Of a DNA stretch of 64,000 nucleotides, positions 44,974 through 54,301 are shown one piece after another. Under the pieces are notes generated by a model. It was not told the DNA's origin. It saw nothing but the letters and a program-made list of their open reading frames with translations, and did no database searches. Every line of letters starts with the position of its first letter. Within the stretch, counting starts at the first letter, position 1. The stretch lies in contig NW_003314320.1 of the NCBI RefSeq assembly GCF_000143415.4, positions 552,099 through 616,098 of the forward strand, read 5' to 3'. Both the position numbers and the translations under genes were made by a program. The stretch comes from Selaginella moellendorffii (Eukaryota > Streptophyta > Lycopodiopsida > Selaginellales > Selaginellaceae).

Positions 44974-45717
44974 CCCTTTGATCCAGCTCCAATGTCACGG
45001 ATTTCTCCCCTGGCCCTGGGATTTCCAGATGGTTCATATGGTGAGCGTGGGATTGGTGCCGCGGATGGAGAGCTGGGACGATCCAATCGTCCAAGGTAGG
45101 GTACCAGAGGAGTGGATCGTTCCCCAGGAGCCAGTGTTGCCGCCGCTCGATACCTGGGCTCGATGCGTTCTCCCCGTCAAGCAGCGGCCAGAGGAGGTGT
45201 CGCCACCGCCAGCGCCGCCGATCCAAGAGGAGCAGCCACCGCTGGAGCAGCCGCCCAGCCCAGCGAAGCCGGCGGCGATCAAGGCGGTGGAATCCAAGCC
45301 GGACAAGCCCAGGAGAGCGACGATCACTGTCGCGCCGGGGCAACCGCTCGTCCCGCAGGGGGGATCGCCTAAGCTCTACGATCGAAAGGGGTCGCCGGTG
45401 AGGAGATTTAGCGAAGGGACCGTGCTGCCACCAGAGATGATCCAGAAGATCTCTCCGCCGCGGCCGCCAGAGGACACTGCGTCGATCGACTCGTCGTCCG
45501 GGGGGGCGAGGAGCTCCATGGCCAGGGGCTCCGTGAGGAAGAGCGAGCAAAGAAAATCTCTCGTCCCTCCGTCTCAGCGATCCAACAAGCTCGCTGGAGG
45601 TACGCAATTCCTCGCTTCTTGACGAGAATTTTTCTGTCTTCCATTTTCTTTCTTCCAGATGCGGCGCCCAAAGCCGGAGGCTCCTCCAGGACCACTCGCA
45701 GAGCTTCCATAAAATAA
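44777..45717 (+). CDS. Pro-rich protein of unknown function, 259 aa
   Basis: Exons 44777-44926, 45029-45599 and 45659-45717 give 259 residues; the first intron contains a CT microsatellite (44936-44972). The N-terminal 110 residues look folded and conserved (CVNYAMEALWGNFDQYL, LVPRMESWDDPIVQG, EEWIVPQEP, DTWARCVLPV). The rest is Pro-, Ser- and Lys-rich and probably disordered. The DTWARCVLPV stretch recalls the DUF4639/C2orf81 proteins of ciliated organisms; if right, a role in motile sperm would suit a free-sporing plant, but this rests on one short motif. It begins about 110 bp after the kinase gene. Confidence 0.75.
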
Positions 45718-45789
45718 GTTCTTCCCAGATCCAAAGCTCGCACAGATTTCTCGTCTACGCAAAGTCAAAGTTTCAAAATGACAAACCTA

Positions 45790-45935
45790 TTTGACATGCT
45801 GGCCAGGCATTGACAAAGCGGTCAACGCTCTTCCAAACTATCGACAGGCATTGACAAAATGGTCAACGCTCTACTATAAACGATTTGACCTCCCAAGTTA
45901 ATTGACCTATTGACCATCGTTGACAAAGTGTTCAA
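45790..45935. promoter_or_regulatory. W-box cluster (WRKY binding sites)
   Basis: Five perfect TTGACC W-boxes lie within 96 bp: 45820-45825 and 45861-45866 on the minus strand, 45885-45890, 45902-45907 and 45910-45915 on the plus strand. Four TTGACA cores are interspersed (45790, 45810, 45851, 45920). Two pairs form near-palindromes of TTGACAAA..GGTCAA type inside a duplicated segment. A TATATA lies just downstream near 45964. The plus-strand EPF-like gene starts 550 bp further on and is the likely target; the gene to the left has already ended. Confidence 0.6.
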
Positions 45936-46481
45936 CGTTCTTCCAAAGCTTCTGGAAGAGATTATATACATGCTTAACAGCCAAACTAATCGCGCTTTAA
46001 GCCGCCATAGCGGGAATGAATGCGTGCGCCCGCGTCGGTGCCACGAAATGACCCGTGATTTGGATTCATCACTGCGCTGCAAATGCAACTACAAAGCTGT
46101 AGAAAGTACGGTCTATTCTATACGACTGCGTAGAAATGGTAATGCAGTTATACGGCTGGATTAGACCAAGAGAGCTTTAAGCTGGCCGAGGGGCGTGCTA
46201 TGCCATGCACGGCATCACACGCAAAAACGACGATGAGGAGTACTGTCACAAGATGCTGTCGTATGTACGGGAATATCCTCCTCCCCACACTTTAAACGGA
46301 TGTAGCTTGCGAGAATAGCCACTTTTGGTCGCATTGAAAATCTTCTCGCTCGCTCCCAGCTTTGCTTTCGTTTGGCCTGTCGGATTTCTCCCTTCCGCTC
46401 TTCTTTTTTGCACTTGTCTAGGTCGATTCGATTCGATCGGTCGGTCGGTCGGCTTTCGAGCAAGAGCCTGCGCGCTTGGAT

Positions 46482-47058
46482 ATGTTGCTGGCCTCTCGTC
46501 GAAATCGCTGCATCGTTCTCTTGTGGGTCGTGTTGGTGTCGATGATCGTGTCTGGATCAAGAGCTCATCGCTATCGGTGGCTGCTGAGCATGGAAGAACT
46601 GGGCGATGATCACGGTTAAGTGTTCTATCTCCGCAACATAGAAAATCATCTCGCTAATCCACGCTCTGTCTCAATCCAGGCTCAAGCGCTAGTCCCTCCT
46701 TGGATGATCTCCTCGCGCAAACGAGCTATAGTCAGGTACGTACTCACATTCTCTTTCGGATTGAAGCTTTACTCACTGGGTTTCATTCTCATTCTCTCGG
46801 CCTTCTTCTCGATTCGATTTCTACTGTGGTCTCGATCGATCGATCGATCGGCCTCGTCGATTGGCAAAACAAAAGAGCAAGAGCACCGAGGCGGAGATCC
46901 TGAGCAGCCGACACCCGGGCTCGAGGCCGCCGCAATGCCAAAACGTTTGCGGCGGGAGCTGCCATGGACGCTGCATTGCCCGGCCGCGCTTCTTGCAAGG
47001 CGGGCGCGCGTTTGGCCAGCACGCTGTCTGGACATGCTCGTGCCAGGACCTCGGGTGA
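46482..47058 (+). CDS. EPF/EPFL-like secreted cysteine-rich peptide precursor
   Basis: Exons 46482-46614, 46680-46735 and about 46876-47058 give roughly 123 residues. The start is followed by Arg residues and a hydrophobic core (IVLLWVVLVSMIVSG), a signal peptide. The C-terminal 40 residues hold the family pattern: PGSRPPQC, then Cys at spacings of three residues (NVC, GSC, GRC), a loop, and WTCSC, six cysteines in all. EPF/EPFL peptides are secreted ligands of ERECTA-family receptors and set stomatal spacing and organ shape. The third exon's acceptor (AACAAAAG) is unusual, so that boundary is provisional. The W-box cluster lies upstream, and the PDF1-like gene is convergent 180 bp downstream. 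Confidence 0.7.
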
Positions 47059-47240
47059 TTAGCCCCTAATCATCTGTACTAGGCACAAATTAGGCGCATG
47101 ATTAATCACTACTTGCGCATTTCAATCATGGGCTTCCTCGACAACACCAACGAAAAATCACTCATTTATACGGATAACTAATCATGCTTATTAGGCTTAA
47201 TCATGAGTTAGCTGCTAACCCGCCTTCTTCCTCCTTGGGT

Positions 47241-48041
47241 CTAGGAGCACGAGGAATCGGCGCCATAGCCAGAGTTTGCGTGGCGGAAGAGCGCCGCCTG
47301 GTACGCCGCCGATCGTTGGCTGTGGAGCGAGGATTGGAAGGCGGTGCGTATGGCGGAGGGCGAGTACTGGAAGCCGGGGCGCGAGTAGGAGTTGAGGAGC
47401 GCGGCGGTGGCCTCGCGGAGGAGCGACGAGTAGGCATCGGTGGACTGGTTCTGGAGCGCGCCCAGGAGCGTCGTGGGGCCGCCGAAGATCGTGTACGCGA
47501 CCTGGCCGAGGACTTGGGTCACCGTGGTGTAGATCGTGAGGAGGTTGGGCCACGAGTTTGGATGCTGCGCCCAGTAGCTGCAATTCAATCGGGAGTGACG
47601 CTTAGTTCTTGCAATTGTCAATCAATCGGAAGGATTGATTCGAGGAAGAAGGAAGAAGGCATCCTCTCTAGATCGAGGATTTGGGCAAGAAAGCTCTGTT
47701 TTGGGGGAACTATCCTCTGCTAACTGACAATGGGGATTTGACCTGGAGAGTGACAGATCTTGGGAAAGAACTAGAGCTTACTTGCTGGAGCATCCTCCGC
47801 CACCGCCCAGGCCACCAAATCCGCCGCTTCCACCACCTCCGCCGCCGCCTCCTAGTAAGCCACCCAGTCCGCCGCCAAGGCTGTTGGAGGAATCCACCGA
47901 GGTAGCGGTGGCATCGCCGCCGAGCTGCGCGCTCGCGCCGAATGGATCGGTGGCAAACTCCTGGCTGGATCCCGCATTGGCCGAGAAAAGGAGGACGAGC
48001 GTGATGCACAGAGCCCAAGGCGTCCTGGCGTTAGTCCCCAT
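47241..48041 (-). CDS. PDF1: Protodermal factor 1-like cell-surface protein
   Basis: Exons 48041-47782 and 47577-47241 give 198 residues. Signal peptide (ALCITLVLLFSANAGSS), then a Gly-rich stretch with long glycine runs, then the conserved PDF1 C-terminal domain: YWAQHPNSW, LLGALQNQSTDAYSSLLREATAALLNSY, and a final QAALFRHANSGYG. In flowering plants PDF1 is an epidermis-specific wall protein with a proline-rich middle; here the middle is glycine-rich. The intron is 204 nt, three to four times the local norm. TATAAAA lies 65 bp upstream of the ATG. A PPR gene starts 400 bp away in the opposite direction. Confidence 0.8.
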
Positions 48042-48106
48042 AACTAAGAACTTGACGAAGGAAGAGAAAGGAGTGATGGATGGAAGTGAATGAATGTGAT
48101 ATTGGG

Positions 48107-48113
48107 TTTTATA
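48107..48113 (-). promoter_or_regulatory. TATA box of the PDF1-like gene
   Basis: TATAAAA on the minus strand about 65 bp upstream of the start codon, giving a short 5' UTR. Confidence 0.55.
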
Positions 48114-48440
48114 CTCTGGTGGATCGGTGAGAGTCGCCAGGCCTCCCGTGGCTGCGTGACCGATGTTTTACAGGCGAGACAGAGCCGAGGGGCGGTCACC
48201 AAATGCTCGACTTGCGAAAAGTGTTCTATTCTCTCTCAGATTATCGCATATAACCACATTCTCTCACGGATCATTGTTCATAACCAGGATCGAAAAGCTT
48301 AAGCTCCTTCCAGCATTGATTGAGCGACAACGATGGCATCCAAGGACGCCTGACGCCGCGCAAAAGCCTTCATATCAAACCGTTGGGGGATTTCCCTTTC
48401 CAGAGACATGGAGACCGTTAGGGGTTAGGGTTCGTGGGTG

Positions 48441-50150
48441 ATGGACAGGCGGGAATGCCTCCATCTAGTGCAGTCTTGTAGGAGCTTGAGCGCCGCCAGG
48501 GAGCTCCACTCTCGAATCGAGTCCTCCCCTCACATCGATCTCGACACTTTCCTCCTCAACAAGCTCGTCGAGATGTATGGCAAATGCGGCAGCGTCAAGC
48601 ACGCCTCGCAAGTCTTTGATGCGATTCGTGAGAGGAACTCCTACTCGTGGGTTCTCATGCTCTGCGCCTGCACGAGAAATCGCCACCTCGAGGAAGCGCA
48701 GCAGATCTTCCGCGAGATGCCAGAGCCAAATCTCGTCTCCTACAATGCAATGGTCGCGGTGTATGCCCAAACCGGGCATCTTCATGACAGCAAGAGAGTC
48801 TTTGACGACATGCCCGTCCACGATCTCATCTCCTTCAATGCCATCGCCGGGGCATATTCCCACACAGGGCATCTCCAAGATGCGAAGGAGATGTTTGACA
48901 CGCTGCCTGAAAGGGATCTCGTGTCGTGGACAGGGATGCTAACGGCATATACCCGGTCAGGCCATCTCCAGGAGGCGAAGGGTATCTTTTGTGACATGCC
49001 ACAGCGGGATATTGTTTCCTGGACGGCAATGCTAACGGCATATGCCCGGCTTGGCTATCTTGAGAGTGCTAAATCCATGTTTGATTCCATTCCACAGCGC
49101 GATTGCGTGTGCTGGTCGGCGATGATATCTGTATATGGACAAAAGGGACAAATCGATGGTGCTAAGCGCGTGTTTGAGGATATGCCAGAAAGAAACATGG
49201 TATCGTGGTCGTCAATGCTAGCGGCATATGCGCAGAATGGGCATCTTAACGATGCGAAGGTCTTGTTTGAGAGCATGCCGTACAGGGATCTGATGACGTG
49301 GACTACAATGCTGACCGTGTTGACGGAGGAGGACCGCGTTGACGATGCCCGGGTTTTGTTCGACGAGATGCCACAACGGGACATTGTAACGTGGACGGCC
49401 ATGCTCGCTGCGTATACCCGGAATGGGCATCTTGAAAATGCGAAGCATCTTTTTGACCGGATACCTCAGCTAAATCAGATATGCTGCAATGCGATGCTAG
49501 ATGCGTATGCCCAGAACTCGCAGCTCAAGGAAGCTCTGGAGATGTTTCACAAAATCCACGAGAGGGATGTAGCTTGCTGGAGTGTGATGATCTATGCCTA
49601 TGCTCACAATGGGCAGTTGGATCTGGCAAGAAAAGTTCTAGAGACGATGCCAGAGCGAAACATAGCATCTTGGGGAGCTATGCTCAGTGGATACTCACTC
49701 ACAGGTCATTTCTTGAGGGTCTTTGAAGTCCTGGATTTGTTCCGGTTGATTGAGTGCCCTGATTCTGTATGTTTTGTTGCCATCTTTGGAGCTTGTAATT
49801 ACATTGGCAAGATGGAGGCTGGCCGGCAGTGGTTCCTCTCAATGATCATGGATTACAAAGTTGAGCCTACAAGACAGCACTACTGCTGTATGATTGATTT
49901 GCTGGGACGAGCAGGACACATTGACAGTGCTAAGGAACTCATCACACTGATGCCATTTGTGCCTGATGTTCTCGAGTGGACCTGTTTGCTTGGAGCTTGC
50001 AGAAGTTCGAGTAATCTCCAGCATGCTGAAAATGCCGCGAAATCTCTCTTTGTCATGAGCAACGATGGAGCTGGATATGCATATGTATTGCTTGGAAACA
50101 TCTATTCATTACCCAAAAAAACTCTGCATATGCAAAGGTTGAGCTGTTAA
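48441..50150 (+). CDS. PLS-type pentatricopeptide repeat protein, 569 aa
   Basis: An intronless frame. ATG 48441 is preceded in frame by one more ATG (48438). Nearly the whole protein is a run of 31-residue PPR motifs of very uniform pattern (SWTAMLTAYARLGYLESAKSMFDSIPQRD type), almost all S-like, suggesting expansion by internal duplication. It ends with an E-like segment (LEWTCLLGACRSS, then YVLLGNIYS) and stops before E+ or DYW. Expected to bind organelle RNA. A telo-box (48424-48431) directly precedes the start. The N-terminus has no obvious presequence. Confidence 0.93.
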   Translation: MDRRECLHLVQSCRSLSAARELHSRIESSPHIDLDTFLLNKLVEMYGKCGSVKHASQVFDAIRERNSYSWVLMLCACTRNRHLEEAQQIFREMPEPNLVSYNAMVAVYAQTGHLHDSKRVFDDMPVHDLISFNAIAGAYSHTGHLQDAKEMFDTLPERDLVSWTGMLTAYTRSGHLQEAKGIFCDMPQRDIVSWTAMLTAYARLGYLESAKSMFDSIPQRDCVCWSAMISVYGQKGQIDGAKRVFEDMPERNMVSWSSMLAAYAQNGHLNDAKVLFESMPYRDLMTWTTMLTVLTEEDRVDDARVLFDEMPQRDIVTWTAMLAAYTRNGHLENAKHLFDRIPQLNQICCNAMLDAYAQNSQLKEALEMFHKIHERDVACWSVMIYAYAHNGQLDLARKVLETMPERNIASWGAMLSGYSLTGHFLRVFEVLDLFRLIECPDSVCFVAIFGACNYIGKMEAGRQWFLSMIMDYKVEPTRQHYCCMIDLLGRAGHIDSAKELITLMPFVPDVLEWTCLLGACRSSSNLQHAENAAKSLFVMSNDGAGYAYVLLGNIYSLPKKTLHMQRLSC

Positions 50151-51090
50151 AACTTGGTTTATGCTGGTTGTTTCTTTGACTCTCATCTGCAGTGTTGTCT
50201 ATTTTGAAATGTGAGACAACAATCCAATATCATTATGGAACAGGTTCACCAGTCCTCTTACATACTTTTGGTTTGCCCAAGTGATATCCTAAGCAATGGC
50301 TAAGATTGATTTTATCTTTCACAGGAAAACAGTTCTATGAATTCAAAAGTTATCTCCCTCCATAATATTTGCCACCCCAAGAAAGACAAAAGTCTTCGTT
50401 CTAGGCTTTGTTCTCAGCTTTTAACTTGCAGGGGCTTACATCATACAGATCAATCAGTTTCTGAGCTAGGGGACTTTCTGAAGAGGTTGAGAAGGCTTGC
50501 CACATACAAACCAAGAGATTCTTTTGACAGCCATTTGTGAGGGAAAGAAAGAGTTATGATCAGCTATAAGGATGGGATGAAATCACACAATTGCTACTAT
50601 TGTCTTGTGGTGATAGATTTACGGCCACCAGCTTATTTGCAGTCTAGTGGCAAAAAACAAGCCTTAAAGCTCTCCTATTTAATCGGGTTTTAACATTCTT
50701 AATTTCATGGAAACAGCCTAAGTTCTTCAGCCACTTATAAGGGAAAGCCATTCTCCCTTTTCTCTTTCATTATCAGTTCTGAGGATGGGATGAAATTCAA
50801 ACAATTGCTACTGATCTTGTAAGTGATGGAGTTAAGGCTGTCTGCTTGGATGGCTTGCTATGCTCACCCCCCTACCTACTGCCACAGAGATATAAATTAC
50901 ACATAAACTAAACATAAAATAGTATAGCAAGATAGATAGATTTCCATATTCAAGTTGAGCAATAAAAATGCATAAATAAAAAAAGAAATATCATTAGTCA
51001 ACATTAGATTACACTTGTAGAATGCTTGATCATCACTCTTGTCCCTTTAATGTTTCGTCTTCAGCCCTGGAATTAAAATTTAATTGAATG
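50151..51090. other. Intergenic between convergent PPR genes
   Basis: The 3' flanks of two convergent PPR genes. A segment of about 50 bp beginning GGATGGGATGAAAT occurs at 50571 and again at 50783. No other gene is visible. Confidence 0.5.
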
Positions 51091-51092
51091 TA

Positions 51093-52811
51093 TCAAGATA
51101 GTCTTGGAGTTTTGGAAGAATATATGTTGGATATTAAAGCATACGGAGCTCCAACATGAGCCTTATTATCCCCTGCCAAAACACCCTCTGCAATACAAAC
51201 CCCGTGATCTATTCTGCCATGAATCATACAAGCACCAATTAATGTAGTCCAAGCCACAGGATCAGCACTGCCAGCCATATCCTTCACCACTTGTTCCGCC
51301 CCTCGAATCCATCCAGCTCTTCCCAAAAGATCCACCAAACTCCTCCAGTGATCACCACTCGGTGTCAACCTCTCGTCTCTAACCATGGACAAGAAGCAAA
51401 AGATCCCTTGCTCCACCAATCCGGCATGGCTGCAAGCAAACATCATCTCCAGGAACGTCACTTGATCCGGCTTGGTTCCATCCAAGCGCATCTCCTGGAA
51501 CACCTCCACTGCCTCATTGGCATGCCCAAGCTGGGCATAAGCCTCTATCATCGAATTCCAAGACACCACCGTGTTCCTCCGGAGAGAAGACCTTCTCGCG
51601 GCATCAAACACCACTCTCGCATCGCTCCAGCTCCCACACTTCCCATACATGTTGATGAGCCCATTGCTCACATTCTCTTCGCCATCGAATCCAGCCTCCA
51701 CGATCTGCCCGTGAACCCCTCTCCCGATTTCCAGATCGCCCAGAAGCGAGCAGGCCTCAAGAACCGCCAAGAACGTCACCGAGTTGGGCTTGATCCTGCC
51801 CATCCTCGCGAAGCCATCCAGCGCTTGCCTGGGATGCCCATTCTGCGCATACGCAGAGATCATCGCGCACCAGGTGATTACGTTCTTGTGCTCCATTCGA
51901 TCAAACACATCCCGCGCGGCTTCCAGCGCGCCGAATCGCCCATGCATGCTCACCAGCGCAGATCCCACCACGACATCCAGCTCCAGCCCCGCGCTGCAAA
52001 TCCTGGCGTGAATCGATCGCCCCTCCGCCAAGCTCTGGCACGCCCCAAGAACACTCGGATAAGTGCTCTCATCGGCCCGGATCCCTTCCTCCTCCATTCT
52101 CCGGTAGAGCTCCACTGCCTCCCTGCGATGCCCGTTCTGGGCAAATGCTGTAATCATCGCGTTCCACGATACCAGATTGCGATCCTGGATCCGATCAAAC
52201 ACTGCGAGTGCCTCGATCACTGCCCCACACTTGCTAAACATGTTGATCATCGCAGTCTCCACGATCACGTCCGATCGTGCGCCGCCCGCCACGATGATCC
52301 TGTCGAGGACAGTTCTCCGGACGCGCACCTCGATTGCCCTGGCCAAAGCCAGATCGCCGATCCCCGCGATTGCGCCTATGGCGCTCACGAGCGTCGCGCT
52401 CTCCGCCGGGATCCCTTGCTGGTCCATCGCGCGAAACAATCGCAGCGCCGCGCGGTCGTGGCCATTGAGCACGTAGGCCGCCATGAGGATCGCCCACGAG
52501 AAGAGATTGGGCTCTTCAATCGCGTCGAATGCCTCGCGCGCGCGGGAGAGCTCGCCGCAGCGCCCATACATCTGGACGACGAGATTGGCGAGGAATGTGG
52601 AGCAGCGGCCGCGCGAGCGGAGAAGGATCTGGGCGTGGACGCGGCTGCCATGAGCTAGAGATTTGGATCGGCCGCACAGGCGCAGCAGCTGCGCGCATCG
52701 GTATGCGTCGTCGCCGCCGGCAGTGGATTCCTCCTCCAGCCGCCGCACCACTTCCTCGATCGAGGAGAGATTTTGGTGCCGGATTGATGATACCGGCATT
52801 CCATTTGCCAA
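51093..52811 (-). CDS. PLS-type pentatricopeptide repeat protein, 572 aa
   Basis: An intronless frame starting at ATG 52811. After a short leader come PPR motifs in P-L-S order (FLANLVVQMYGRCGELSRAREAFDAI, SWNAMITAFAQNGHRREAVELYRRM and so on). The E-type end (VAWTTLIGACMIHGRIDHG, then YALISNIYSS) is cut short, with no DYW domain. Its 5' flank holds a partial duplication with telo-boxes. Function expected in organelle RNA processing. Confidence 0.93.
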   Translation of the reverse strand: MANGMPVSSIRHQNLSSIEEVVRRLEEESTAGGDDAYRCAQLLRLCGRSKSLAHGSRVHAQILLRSRGRCSTFLANLVVQMYGRCGELSRAREAFDAIEEPNLFSWAILMAAYVLNGHDRAALRLFRAMDQQGIPAESATLVSAIGAIAGIGDLALARAIEVRVRRTVLDRIIVAGGARSDVIVETAMINMFSKCGAVIEALAVFDRIQDRNLVSWNAMITAFAQNGHRREAVELYRRMEEEGIRADESTYPSVLGACQSLAEGRSIHARICSAGLELDVVVGSALVSMHGRFGALEAARDVFDRMEHKNVITWCAMISAYAQNGHPRQALDGFARMGRIKPNSVTFLAVLEACSLLGDLEIGRGVHGQIVEAGFDGEENVSNGLINMYGKCGSWSDARVVFDAARRSSLRRNTVVSWNSMIEAYAQLGHANEAVEVFQEMRLDGTKPDQVTFLEMMFACSHAGLVEQGIFCFLSMVRDERLTPSGDHWRSLVDLLGRAGWIRGAEQVVKDMAGSADPVAWTTLIGACMIHGRIDHGVCIAEGVLAGDNKAHVGAPYALISNIYSSKTPRLS

Positions 52812-52945
52812 GAACCCTAAAACTCCCTGTTGAAGAGAAGAAAAGTGATTTCCGTTGAGGAAATCTCTCTCTCATTCCAGAACCCTAAAACTCCCTGTTG
52901 AAGAGAATTTTCTTAAAGAAAAGTGATTTTTGTTGAGGAACTCTG
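52808..52945 (+). repeat. Tandem duplication with telo-boxes in a PPR 5' flank
   Basis: A stretch of about 65-70 bp is present twice: AGAACCCTAAAACTCCCTG and GTTGAAGAGAA, followed by AAAAGTGATTT and GTTGAGGAA, at about 52811-52861 and 52880-52940. Each copy carries AACCCTAAA. The second copy has a short extra insert. A GT microsatellite follows at 52945-52968. Confidence 0.7.
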
Positions 52946-53143
52946 TGTGTGTGTGTGAGTGTGTGTGAATTGTTGTTGCTATACTTACAGAATTCTGCAA
53001 TGCTGGATCGATAATTTTTGAGAACAAGAGAGAGAACAAAAAAACTGAATTTAATTGAGAAACAATCGTCTGGAGCTCAACATCTCAATAACAATGTTGA
53101 ACACCAAAAAATACGTAGTTCTTAATCGGAAGAATTGGAGGAT

Positions 53144-53704
53144 CTAGAGCACCGCGGCGGCGGCGGCCACAGCTCCAAGGGCCACGACGAAGGCGCTGGA
53201 GGAGACGAGATTGCCCGCCGCTCCTTTCTGTGGAGGTTCCGCGGGAGGAGCGGCAGCATCGGCGCTGGAGACAACGTTGATGATAACTTTCATTCCCGCG
53301 TTGCAGTGGTTCCCAACCCCACAAACGTAGAACTTCTTGCCTGGAGCTCCGAGAGTGACGATCGGGTTTGGCTCTGTGAAAGTCTTGACGGGATTGCTGA
53401 GATCGCAGTTGTTGTACGCCTCCTGGGTTGCAAGCGCCAGCAGACTGTGTCCCGACTCGTATTTAAACTCTAGAAACAGAGTTCCAAGAAAAAAAAAGTA
53501 AGAGATCGATATCATGTGAATTGATCGATTCGAATTGAGCTTACGCAGAGTTTGTCCCGTCAGGAAAGTTTGCGTCGCGGCCCAAGCTTTGTAGTCTTCC
53601 TTCTTCATAGACAAGTTCCATGGGGTGCTGTGGTCTTGAGCCTCGCACACCGCTGCGAAGGTCACAAGAGCGACGAGAACGGCCATGCATCTTCCCTGAG
53701 CCAT
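53144..53704 (-). CDS. Phytocyanin (blue copper protein), GPI-anchored
   Basis: Exons 53704-53545 and 53469-53144 (intron 75 nt) give 161 residues. Signal peptide (MAVLVALVTFAAVCEAQ), plastocyanin-like domain with copper ligands His (SGHSLL), Cys (YVCGV), His (GNHC) and Met (AGMKV), the disulfide partner in NNCDL, a short Ala/Pro spacer and a C-terminal hydrophobic GPI signal. The Met ligand separates it from stellacyanins, which use Gln. TATAAAA lies about 165 bp upstream (53867-53873). The next phytocyanin, on the same strand 600 bp upstream, has a similar intron position, so the two are a likely tandem pair that has diverged strongly. Confidence 0.92.
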   Translation of the reverse strand: MAQGRCMAVLVALVTFAAVCEAQDHSTPWNLSMKKEDYKAWAATQTFLTGQTLRKLNSNRSIHMISISYFFFLGTLFLEFKYESGHSLLALATQEAYNNCDLSNPVKTFTEPNPIVTLGAPGKKFYVCGVGNHCNAGMKVIINVVSSADAAAPPAEPPQKGAAGNLVSSSAFVVALGAVAAAAAVL

Positions 53705-53866
53705 CTGGATAGAAATCACAAACTTTTCCTGGATCTTGAATTGAGCCAAGGAAGCTTCTCTTTTGCTGCTGGTAAACTTTGAAAGATCTTTAGACAACTC
53801 TTGATGCTGCTGAGAAGACCTGGAAGATCTTTTTGCTGCCTGGGAAATGCTTTGCGATGGGCTTGT

Positions 53867-53873
53867 TTTTATA
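53867..53873 (-). promoter_or_regulatory. TATA box of the middle phytocyanin gene
   Basis: TATAAAA on the minus strand, about 165 bp upstream of the start codon at 53704. Confidence 0.45.
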
Positions 53874-54301
53874 GTAACGGAGAGGCCTCCTCGACGGCTC
53901 CGGATGGCACACGGGCCGGAGGAAGCGCGTTGCAAATGGCCGGCCGGATCCTTAAACTTTACACAGGGCAGCAGAGAGCAAACGCTCAAACTTCCAAAAA
54001 GGACTATTGTTCCTGTTGCTTCCACCAGATGGAGCTTCGTGTTCTTCAATTCGGATGCTTGCTTGCTTTGTCTTTTCGATAAAAGGTACAAGCAAAGTTC
54101 CTCCAAATACCAATGAATAGTTATAACATTTTATTTGCTTTCAGAAGGTAATTATATTCCAGGGCGCCATCTTTGATTATCGTAGACTTTTGTGGCATAT
54201 TTCTATGGTATTTCATGATCGAGATTATTTCTTTAAAACAATAAAACCTCAAAAGAATTTTTAAATTTTTTTTGGTAAAATCCAAAATATTAAATCAAAA
54301 T

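Noticed and set aside
51291-52658. Long open frame of 455 codons on the plus strand
   Set aside because: Exactly antisense to a PPR gene; GC-rich PPR coding makes such shadows. The same holds for 17687-18796, 62207-63061 and 44768-45607.
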